64,000 bases of DNA, from NCBI GenBank assembly GCA_946223075.1, contig CAMILZ010000007.1:1-64000 (forward strand), read 5' to 3'. Below the pieces are notes generated by a model. The model was not told the DNA's origin, did no database searches, and saw only the letters and a list, made by a program, of their open reading frames with translations. The position numbers were made by a program, and so were the translations under genes. This DNA is from an uncultured Dermabacteraceae bacterium. Its GTDB lineage: Bacteria; Actinomycetota; Actinomycetes; Actinomycetales; Dermabacteraceae. Positions 7,426 to 15,800 of the stretch are shown here, one piece after another (within the stretch, counting starts at the first letter, position 1; each line of letters starts with the position of its first letter).

Positions 7426-10158
7426 TCAGTCCGAGACTACGGCATCGCCGGCATCGTCGCTGTTAGTCGACTCGCCTTCCGTGGCCGTGTCGGTCTCACC
7501 GGTTTGTTCGGCTTCGGCGTTTTCGGCAGCTTCGCCCTGCGCGGTGACACCCTCACCGGGTGCCTCCGTGACCTCGTCGTCATCCTCCTCGTGTTCGCTT
7601 TCCTTGAACACGTTGACGAGGATGATCGAGTCTTTCTGGTCGGGCTTTGCAAACACCACGCCCATCGTGTCGCGACCCTTGGAGGGCACGCCCGCAACGG
7701 AGGACCGCACGACCTTGCCCTTCTCCATGAGCACGAACACTTCGTCGGTTTCTTCCACGATCGCGGCACCCACGAGGTGGCCGCGGTCGTTCGGGAGCTT
7801 CGCGACTTTGATGCCGAGGCCGCCGCGGCCCTGCACGCGGTACTCGTCGATCGAGGAGCGCTTCGCAAAACCGGAATCGGTCACGGTAAACACGAACGTG
7901 CCGGGGTGGGCAACATCCATTGCAAGAAGTTCATCGTCGCCGCGGAACTTCATGCCGGTCACACCGCCCGTGACGCGGCCCATGGGGCGCAACACGTCGT
8001 CGGAAGCGGGGAATCGCACGCTCTGGCCGTTCTTGGACACAAGCAACAGGTGATCATCACCGTTGACAGCGCGGGCTGCCACAAGCTCATCGGTGACGAG
8101 GGAACCGTCGGACCCCTCAAACTCACGCAAGTTGATGGCGATCAGGCCGGCGCTGCGGTTCGAATCGAACGCGCTCATGGCGGTCTTCTTGACGATGCCG
8201 TGCTTGGTGGCGAGCACGAGGTATTCGGCCTCGTCGTACCCGCCGATCACGAGCACCGAACGGATCGACTCGTTCGGCTGGAACTCGAGGAGGTTCGCGA
8301 TGTGCTGGCCCTTCGAGTCGCGCGGCGCCTCGGGAAGCTCGTAGCCCTTGATGCGGTACACGCGGCCGAAGTTCGTGAAGAACAACAGCCACTTGTGAGT
8401 CGTGGTCGTGAAGAAGTGGTCCACGACGTCGTTCTCGCGCAGGCTCGCACCGCGCACGCCCTTGCCGCCACGCTTTTGCGCGCGGTATTCGTCGGTCTTC
8501 GTGCGCTTGACCCAGCCGCCGCGAGTGATCGTGACGACCATGTCCTCTTCGGGGATGAGATCCTCAACCGATACATCGCCATCGAAGGGCACGATTTCTG
8601 TGCGGCGATCATCGCCGTACTTGTCGACGATCGCTTCGAGCTCTTCGCTCACGATTTCGCGCTGGCGCTGCTCGCTGCCAAGGATTTCCTGGTACTCGAG
8701 GATCAACGCGGCAAGGCGATCGTGCTCCTCGGTGATCTTCTGGCGTTCGAGGGCGGCGAGGCGGCGCAGCTGGAGGGCGAGAATCGCGTTCGCCTGGATC
8801 TCGTCGATGTCGAGAAGCGCGATGAGTGCCGTGCGGGCCTCGTCCACGTCGGGCGAGCGGCGAATGGTCGCGATGACCTCGTCGAGCGCATCGAGCGCCT
8901 TGAGGTAGCCGCGGTAGATGTGGATCTGCTCCTCGGCCTTGCGCAGGCGGAAGCGCGTGCGGCGCACGATGACGTCGATCTGGTGCTTCGTCCACTCGCG
9001 CACAAACGAATCGATCGAAAGCGTGCGGGGAACATCGTTGACGATCGCGAGCATGTTCGCGGAGAAGTTCTCCTGGAGCTGCGTCTGCTTATACAGGTTG
9101 TTGAGCACAACCTTCGCGACCGCATCACGCTTGAGGGTCAGCACGAGGCGCTGGCCGGTTTTACCGGAAGTTTCATCGGTGATGTCGGCGATGCCCTGGA
9201 TGCGGCCGGCCTTGACAAGCTCGGCGATCTTGCGCGCGAGGTTGTCGGGATTGACCTGGTAGGGCAGCTCGGTCACCACGAGCGCGAGGCGGCCGTTGAT
9301 CTCCTCCGTCTTGACGACCGCGCGCTGCGTGATCGAGCCGCGGCCCGTGCGGTACGCCTCCTCGATGCCCTTGCGGCCCGTAATGGTCGCGCCGTTCGGG
9401 AAGTCGGGGCCCTGGATGCGCTCGATGCACGCCTCGAGGAGCTCTTCCTTCGTGGCCTCGGGGTTCGTGAGCAGCCACTGCACCGCCGAGGCGACCTCAC
9501 GCAGGTTGTGCGGGGGGATGTTGGTCGCCATGCCCACGGCGATACCCGCCGAGCCATTCACGAGGAGGTTCGGGAAGCGCGAGGGCAACACCACGGGCTC
9601 ATCGACCGTGTTGTCGTAGTTGCCCACCATGTCCACGGTGTCTTCGTTGATGTCGCGCACGAGCTCGAGGGCGAGCGGCGACATCTTGCACTCGGTGTAC
9701 CTCGAGGCCGCGGCGCCGTCGTCACCGGCCGAGCCGAAGTTGCCCTGACCGAGCACGAGCGGGTAGCGCAAGTTCCACGGCTGTACGAGGCGCACGAGCG
9801 CATCGTAAATCGCGGAATCGCCGTGCGGGTGGTACGTGCCCATGACCTCGCCGACGACCTTCGCGCACTTGCTGAAGGAACGCTCGGGGCGGTAGCCACC
9901 GTCGTACATGCCGTACACGATGCGGCGATGCACGGGCTTGAGGCCGTCGCGCACATCCGGGAGTGCGCGCCCCACGATCACGCTCATCGCGTAATCGAGG
10001 TAGCTCTTTTGCATCTCCTTGTTCAGATCAACCTGGAAGATCTGATCGCCCTCGTCCTCGTCGATCGCATCGACGGTCGTCGTAAGGCCCTGCGGGATCG
10101 CGTGTTCGAGATCCTCGGCGCTTTGCGGGTGCTGATCTTCGATGTTCTCGTCGCTCAT
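7426..10158 (-). CDS. gyrA: DNA gyrase subunit A
   Basis: 910-residue breakage-reunion subunit of gyrase. The catalytic Tyr is Y154 in AAASRYTECKM. The quinolone-resistance region reads YHPHGDSAIYDAL, with Ser115 and Asp119 at the classical resistance positions, both in the susceptible form. The DNA-wrapping C-terminal propeller includes the gyrA box QRGGKGV. An acidic tail of about 60 residues (ESEHEEDDDEVTEAPGEG onward) extends the C-terminus and is longer than in most homologues. It lies 71 bp downstream of gyrB in the same direction and four bases before DUF3566. Product acts with GyrB to introduce negative supercoils. Confidence 0.98.
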   Translation of the reverse strand: MSDENIEDQHPQSAEDLEHAIPQGLTTTVDAIDEDEGDQIFQVDLNKEMQKSYLDYAMSVIVGRALPDVRDGLKPVHRRIVYGMYDGGYRPERSFSKCAKVVGEVMGTYHPHGDSAIYDALVRLVQPWNLRYPLVLGQGNFGSAGDDGAAASRYTECKMSPLALELVRDINEDTVDMVGNYDNTVDEPVVLPSRFPNLLVNGSAGIAVGMATNIPPHNLREVASAVQWLLTNPEATKEELLEACIERIQGPDFPNGATITGRKGIEEAYRTGRGSITQRAVVKTEEINGRLALVVTELPYQVNPDNLARKIAELVKAGRIQGIADITDETSGKTGQRLVLTLKRDAVAKVVLNNLYKQTQLQENFSANMLAIVNDVPRTLSIDSFVREWTKHQIDVIVRRTRFRLRKAEEQIHIYRGYLKALDALDEVIATIRRSPDVDEARTALIALLDIDEIQANAILALQLRRLAALERQKITEEHDRLAALILEYQEILGSEQRQREIVSEELEAIVDKYGDDRRTEIVPFDGDVSVEDLIPEEDMVVTITRGGWVKRTKTDEYRAQKRGGKGVRGASLRENDVVDHFFTTTTHKWLLFFTNFGRVYRIKGYELPEAPRDSKGQHIANLLEFQPNESIRSVLVIGGYDEAEYLVLATKHGIVKKTAMSAFDSNRSAGLIAINLREFEGSDGSLVTDELVAARAVNGDDHLLLVSKNGQSVRFPASDDVLRPMGRVTGGVTGMKFRGDDELLAMDVAHPGTFVFTVTDSGFAKRSSIDEYRVQGRGGLGIKVAKLPNDRGHLVGAAIVEETDEVFVLMEKGKVVRSSVAGVPSKGRDTMGVVFAKPDQKDSIILVNVFKESEHEEDDDEVTEAPGEGVTAQGEAAENAEAEQTGETDTATEGESTNSDDAGDAVVSD

Positions 10159-10229
10159 GTCTTCTCCCCTACTCTTCCTCGCGTGAATGCTCTCTCAATA
10201 ACCTCGGCTCGCCGCTCGGGCGCGCGGGT

Positions 10230-12305
10230 TTAGATATCGAGGAAGCGCACGTCTTTCGCGTTTTCCTGAATGAACCGGCGGCGCGCGTCAACGTCGTCGC
10301 CCATGAGCACGCTGAACACCGCGTCGGCGTCGGCAGCTTCGGCCATCGTGACCTGCTTGAGGGTGCGCAACTCGCGGTCCATCGTGGTGGTTTGCAGCTC
10401 GCGCCAGTCCATCTCGCCGAGACCCTTGTAGCGCTGAATGCCGTTGTCCTTCGGGATGCGCTTACCGGCCGCGCGACCCTCTTCGAGTTTCTGATCGCGC
10501 TCGGCATCGCTGAACACGTACTCGTGCGGCGAGTTCGTCCACTTGAGGCGGTACAGCGGCGGCATTGCGATGAACACGTGCCCGAGCTCGATGAGCGGGC
10601 GCATGTAGCGGAACAGCAGCGTGAGCAGAAGCGTGCAAATGTGCTGGCCGTCAACGTCGGCATCCGCCATGAGGATGATCTTGTGGTAGCGCAGCTTCGT
10701 GGGATCGAAATCCTCGCCAATGCCCGTGCCGAATGCCGTGATGAGCGAGCGCACCTCGGCGTTGTCGAGAGCGCGATCGAGCCGCGCCTTTTCCACGTTG
10801 AGGATCTTGCCGCGGATCGGGAGGATCGCCTGGGTCTTCGGATCGCGGCCCGACACGGCCGAGCCGCCTGCCGAGTCACCCTCGACGATGAAGATTTCGC
10901 TGATCGCGGGGTTGCGGCTCGAGCAGTCACGGAGCTTGCCGGGCATGCCGCCCGTTTCGAGCGGCGACTTGCGGCGGGTCGCGTCGCGCGCCTTGCGGGC
11001 GGCCTCGCGTGCCGCGGCCGCCGATTGCGCCTTCGTGACGATCATCTTCATCTCGTTCGGGTGAGCCGAGGCCCAATCGCCGAGCTTGTCGGTCATGACC
11101 TTCGAGACGAACGTGCGCGCGATCGTGTTGCCGAGCTTCGTTTTAGTCTGCCCCTCGAACTGCGGCTCGCCGAGCTTCACGGACACGACCGCCGTGAGAC
11201 CCTCGCGGATGTCCTCACCCGTGAGGTTCGCGTCCTTTTCCTTCATGAGGTTGTTCGCGCGTGCGTAGCGGTTGATCACGCCCGTGAGGGCGCTGCGAAA
11301 GCCCTCTTCGTGCGTGCCACCCTCGTGGGTGTTGATCGTGTTCGCGTACGTATGCACCGACTCGGAGTACGCCGTGGTCCACTGCATCGCGATCTCCACC
11401 GAGATCATGTGGTCGGTGTCTTCGCTATCGAAGCTGATAATCGCCGGGTGGATGACTTCGGCACGCTTTTGCTTGTTGATGTACTTGACGAAGTCTTCGA
11501 GACCCTGCTCGTACAGGAACGTCACGGTCTTGGTCTTGGGCTTCTCGGCCGTATCGGCACCCGCGTCCGTGGGACGCGCAGCATCGTTAATGCCGTCGTT
11601 TTCATCGACGTCCTCGTCGAGGTTGTCGAGATCCGGAAGATCATCGTCAACGGGATCCTCCACCGGGCGGTGATCCGTGAGGGTGATCTTGAGGCCCTTG
11701 TTCAGGAAAGCCATCTGCTGGAAACGCTTGCGAAGAGTCTCAAACTCGTACTCGGTGGTTTCGAAGATGTCGCCATCGGCCCAGAAGGTCACCGACGTGC
11801 CCGTTTCTTCGGTTTCCTCGCCCTTTTCAAGCGGAGCGTTCGGCACGCCGTGCGTGTACTGCTGACGCCACACGTAGCCGTCGCGCTTGATCTCGACCTC
11901 GAGGCGCTTCGAAAGCGCGTTCACCACGGAAGAGCCTACGCCGTGCAGACCGCCCGAGACCGCGTAGCCGCCACCACCGAACTTGCCGCCCGCGTGAAGC
12001 ACCGTGAGCACGAGCTCAACGGCGGGTTTTTTCTCGGTCGGGTGCATCGCGACGGGGATGCCGCGGCCATCGTCGATCACGCGCACGCCGCCATCTTCGA
12101 GGACGTCCACGGTGATCTCACTCGCGTAGCCCGCGAGCGCTTCGTCGACCGAGTTATCGACGATCTCGTACACGAGGTGGTGCAGGCCGCGCTCGCCGGT
12201 CGAACCGATGTACATGCCTGGGCGTTTGCGAACCGCCTCGAGGCCTTCGAGGACGGTGATGTCCGAGGCGTCGTAATGCGGTGCGTTTTCCTGGGCTTCG
12301 CTCAC
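10230..12305 (-). CDS. gyrB: DNA gyrase subunit B
   Basis: 691 residues from the GTG at 12305, chosen because AAGGAGA lies seven bases upstream and the protein then starts MSEAQENAPHYDASDITVLE; a longer frame to 12407 lacks such a site. ATPase (GHKL) motifs: EIVDNSVDEA, DDGRGIPVA and GGLHGVGSSVVNALS. TOPRIM motifs: IVEGDSAGGSA and DADVDGQHI. An acidic insertion of about 55 residues (PVDDDLPDLDNLDEDVDEND) sits in the transducer region, as seen in some actinobacteria. First gene of the gyrB-gyrA-DUF3566 operon. Unusually, recF and dciA are not immediately upstream; two surface-protein genes intervene. Confidence 0.97.
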   Translation of the reverse strand: MSEAQENAPHYDASDITVLEGLEAVRKRPGMYIGSTGERGLHHLVYEIVDNSVDEALAGYASEITVDVLEDGGVRVIDDGRGIPVAMHPTEKKPAVELVLTVLHAGGKFGGGGYAVSGGLHGVGSSVVNALSKRLEVEIKRDGYVWRQQYTHGVPNAPLEKGEETEETGTSVTFWADGDIFETTEYEFETLRKRFQQMAFLNKGLKITLTDHRPVEDPVDDDLPDLDNLDEDVDENDGINDAARPTDAGADTAEKPKTKTVTFLYEQGLEDFVKYINKQKRAEVIHPAIISFDSEDTDHMISVEIAMQWTTAYSESVHTYANTINTHEGGTHEEGFRSALTGVINRYARANNLMKEKDANLTGEDIREGLTAVVSVKLGEPQFEGQTKTKLGNTIARTFVSKVMTDKLGDWASAHPNEMKMIVTKAQSAAAAREAARKARDATRRKSPLETGGMPGKLRDCSSRNPAISEIFIVEGDSAGGSAVSGRDPKTQAILPIRGKILNVEKARLDRALDNAEVRSLITAFGTGIGEDFDPTKLRYHKIILMADADVDGQHICTLLLTLLFRYMRPLIELGHVFIAMPPLYRLKWTNSPHEYVFSDAERDQKLEEGRAAGKRIPKDNGIQRYKGLGEMDWRELQTTTMDRELRTLKQVTMAEAADADAVFSVLMGDDVDARRRFIQENAKDVRFLDI

Positions 12306-12711
12306 GAAGGAATCTCCTTGATGGTCAACGCCGGGTCGGTCGAACCCGGGTGTGAGGGTCGAGGGCCCGTGAGCCATTGCCACCCCTTGGTACGGGGCCG
12401 GGCCCATTTCGGGGGCCCGTGGCCTCTCAGGGCCATTTGCGGGCCGCTGAGCGGGACTCGACCACTCTCAACCCTCAAATTTTACCGCACGGGAACTCCG
12501 AAAGTGGGCTCATGCGTACAGATCGTGGTCCCGTGTGTCGGTCAGCACAGCCCGCCCCACCGGATTCCATAGGGTTTGTGGGGGTTTGGGTGACGTGACG
12601 CGGTGGGCGGGAAAGGTCTGGAGGAGCCAGAGCAAACCAAGGCCCGGCGGGCAGTCCCGAGCGGGGCCGTCGGAAATAACCCCCATAACCTCTATGCAAT
12701 CCACGAAAAGA
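12306..12711 (-). promoter_or_regulatory. gyrB upstream region
   Basis: About 400 bp without a gene between gyrB and the terminator of the protease gene. The gyrB promoter must be here. An AT-rich spot near 12477-12485 reads GGTAAAATTTG on the minus strand and offers TAAAAT as a possible -10 box, but I see no clear -35. Nothing else recognised. Confidence 0.35.
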
Positions 12712-12756
12712 GGTGGGGTGCGAAGTCCGACGCTTGCCGGCCTTCAGCACCCCACC
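12712..12756 (-). terminator. Terminator of the subtilisin-like protease gene
   Basis: GGTGGGGTGC (12712-12721) pairs with GCACCCCACC (12747-12756), extended by GAAG/CTTC. On the minus strand the stem is followed by TCTTTTC. The loop contains TCCGACGCTTGC, one of the dispersed 12-bp words, so a repeated motif is embedded in a terminator loop. Confidence 0.75.
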
Positions 12757-12831
12757 ATTTCTTTACCCGTTTCCGGGCCTACCTCAGGCATTACTGCTTC
12801 GAGGGCTCTCGCCTCTTCGCATGCCCGTCCG

Positions 12832-15800
12832 TTACTTCTTGCCGCGCCTCCTCGCGAGCACGACGATCGCCACACCACCGAGCACGATGAGCGCCGCGAC
12901 TCCCGCGGTTGCCGCAATCTCAGCGCCCGTGCGCGGAAGACCACCGGGACGACGCGAGATCGAGCCCTGCGAGGAACCGTCGGACTTACCCGGCGCCCGA
13001 TCGCTCTCGGAGCCGCCACCCTGGCTGCCACCATCCGAGCCACCATCGGTGCCGTCGTCCCTCACGGGCGGCTGACCCGGGTTCGTGCCGCCGTCCGTAT
13101 CGGGGTTCTCGGGCCGATCGGGAGCGTCTTCACCGGGGTTGCCCGGCTGGGTAGGCTCCTGCGGTGCGGGCGGGTCGACCTTCTCGGTGATCGTCACCGT
13201 CACGGTGCGCATGACCACGCGCTTATCGGCATCGGTCGCGACGAGCGTGACCTTCTGCGTGCCGGGGACGAGCACGGTGCCGGGCGCGAGACCGAGAACC
13301 GTGTCGCCTTCCTTGAACGCGGAACCGTCGTCGATCACCGAGTAGTAGTCGAGAACGAGCTGCGCGGCCTTGTCCTGGTCCGCGAGCGCACCCTGCTCCA
13401 CGTCGAACTTCACCTCGTCGGGGCCTTCGATGACGGCCTCGTCGTCCACGAAGAACGTCGTGGTGATCGTCTTCTCGTTGCCGGCAAGGTCGGTCGCCTT
13501 CACGCTCGCCGTGTGGAAGCCAGCGGGGAGAACGGCCGTCTTGATCGTCGTGCCGAGGCGGGTTTGCGCGGTGCCCGTCTCAGTACCGTCCACGAGCGAC
13601 ACCGGTTCCGGAGCGAGCTCTTCGCCCGGCTGAGCGGCCTCACCGTCAGCCGCCTCATCCGGCTGGGTGATCGGTTCGGCGTTATCACCGTCGGTCGTCT
13701 CCGGCGGCGCGAGTACGCCCTCAACGCCAACAGCCTGGCTCGTGAGCTCGGTGTCCTCGTTGTAGATCTCCTTGCCGTTGAGGCTCACGGAGACATTCGC
13801 GAGGTTGTCGTCCTCACCAAAGGCCTCGAGCTCGCGCTCGTCACGGATGACCTCCATGTTCTCGACCGTATCGAGGCCCACCGTGGGGGCGACCTTATCG
13901 AGAACAACCGGGATCACCGCGACGAGCTCGTTGCCCATCGTGTCGTTCGAGTACACGAGGAGCTTGTCGCCATCGCGCACCGTGACGAGGTGCTCGAAGT
14001 CCTTGCGGTTCACGTCCTCACCCGTGCGGTTGAAGCGCGCGAAGTCCGTGAGGTACTCGTTGTTGATCGCGAGGTAGTGGCCCCAACCGTCGTCACCGAT
14101 CGTGCCCTTGAAGGTCACGTCCTCGGTCTTCGTGTAGAGGGTGCCACCCACGAGATCGGGCTCGGTGAAGTCGAGGCTCGGCGGAGTGACATCCACCCAC
14201 AGGCGGAACGAGCCGTTGTACTGCTCCTCGCCCTTGTCGTCCTTCACGATCTGCTGGAAGTCGAGGATGCCCACCTCGATCGGGAGGTCAACGCTGAACG
14301 TGTCGCCCTCGATCGTTGCGGCAATCGGCTCGTTCCGCGTGATCGTGCCGTCCTTCGCGCGCGCCGTGGGAATGAACTCGATCGAGCTCACGGGATCGTG
14401 GATCGTGCCCGTGAGATGCAGCGTTTTACCGTCCTCGCTCACGCCCTCGCTGGTCGAGTTGATGTCGCACCAGTTCTCTTCCGCGTTGCACGTGTCGATG
14501 TCGTACGTGGGAAGCGCAAACGAGCTTTGCTCGGGCTCGTCTTCGGGGACCTCGCGGCCCTCAATTTCCACGTCGAGGGTGCCTTCCGTGGCACCGTCAC
14601 TCGCCACGATGGTCACAACGGGAACGTTTGCGTCAACCGTTCCGGTGAACGTGAACGTGCCATCCTCCTTGACCTCAACGGGCTCGTTGAAGATCCAGGC
14701 CTTGAGCTCCGCACCTTCGCGCTCGTCCGCGATCGTGCCGGAAATCGTGTACGAACCATCCTCTCCAACAACCAGCTTGTCGTTCTCATTGAGCACGCCG
14801 TCATCGAGGGTGATGGTCGGGGCCGTCACGTCCTGCTCAACCGTGATGGTGCGCTTCGCGAGTTCCTTGCCGGAAGCGTCGTAGGCAACGACCTCAAGCG
14901 TGTACGGCTTCGGGCCCTTGTAGGCCTCATCAACGTACTCGAACGTGCCGTCCACGATCTTTGCCTCGTTGCCGTTCACGCTCACGCGAGAAACGTCTCC
15001 CTGAACGACGCCCGAGACTTCGAGGGCACCGTCGGAATCCTGACCCACGTACGCCCTCTCGCCTTCGGCGATGCTGTACCCGTTGACGCTCACGAAAAGC
15101 GGCTCGTTGGTGAACGTCACGACCTGAGAGCCTTCGTTGAAGCCGTGATCGACCCCGCCGACCGTGACGTACGGCGTTGCGGCATCAAACGTCGCGACAA
15201 AGCTGCCGTCGGCCTGCTTTTCGACCTCGACTGTTTCACCGTTCGGGTCGAGCACAAGCGGGTCATCCAGGAGACCGGAGCCGTCATTGTTATCCACGAC
15301 CGTGAAGTGCACGCGGCCCGGTTCCTTGTCGAGGATTGTCACCTCGGGCGCCACGGTATCCACCGTGAACGGAAGGTCGGTGACCTGCGGCTCGTACCCC
15401 TCGGCAATCGTGGCCTTGAGGCGGAACGTGTAGGAGCCGTCCGCAAGCGGCTTCTGCTCGCCCGTCGACGTGTCCCACAGGGTGCCGTCGAACGAGCGCC
15501 CCATGTAGGTGAGATCGCCATCAAAGGCGGTTGGCACCTTCGCGCCGATCACGCGTCGAATCATCTCGTCCTTGCCGAGGGTCGCGATGACCTTGTCGTT
15601 CGAATCGAGAATCTCGTATTCAATCTCGTCGGCGTTACGCATGAGGAGGATGCCCGGCGTCACGGTATCGAGGATGTCATCACCGTTCGGTGAAAGCGCA
15701 AGCGGCTCTTCATCAGGGTTGTTGAACTGGGCGGTATCCTCACCGAGGGCGCCCACGAGATTCGTGTTGTCGGCGGGGCCATCGTCGATCCACGGCTTGC

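Noticed and set aside
6895..10233. Long plus-strand frame opposite gyrA
   Set aside because: An antisense shadow of high-GC coding DNA; composition is Arg/His-rich and gyrA explains the sequence.
10392..12572. 726-codon plus-strand frame opposite gyrB
   Set aside because: Antisense shadow of gyrB.
12535..15693. 1052-codon plus-strand frame opposite the protease gene
   Set aside because: Antisense shadow; full of Arg/His/Asp repeats with no recognisable domain, while the minus strand encodes a complete protease.
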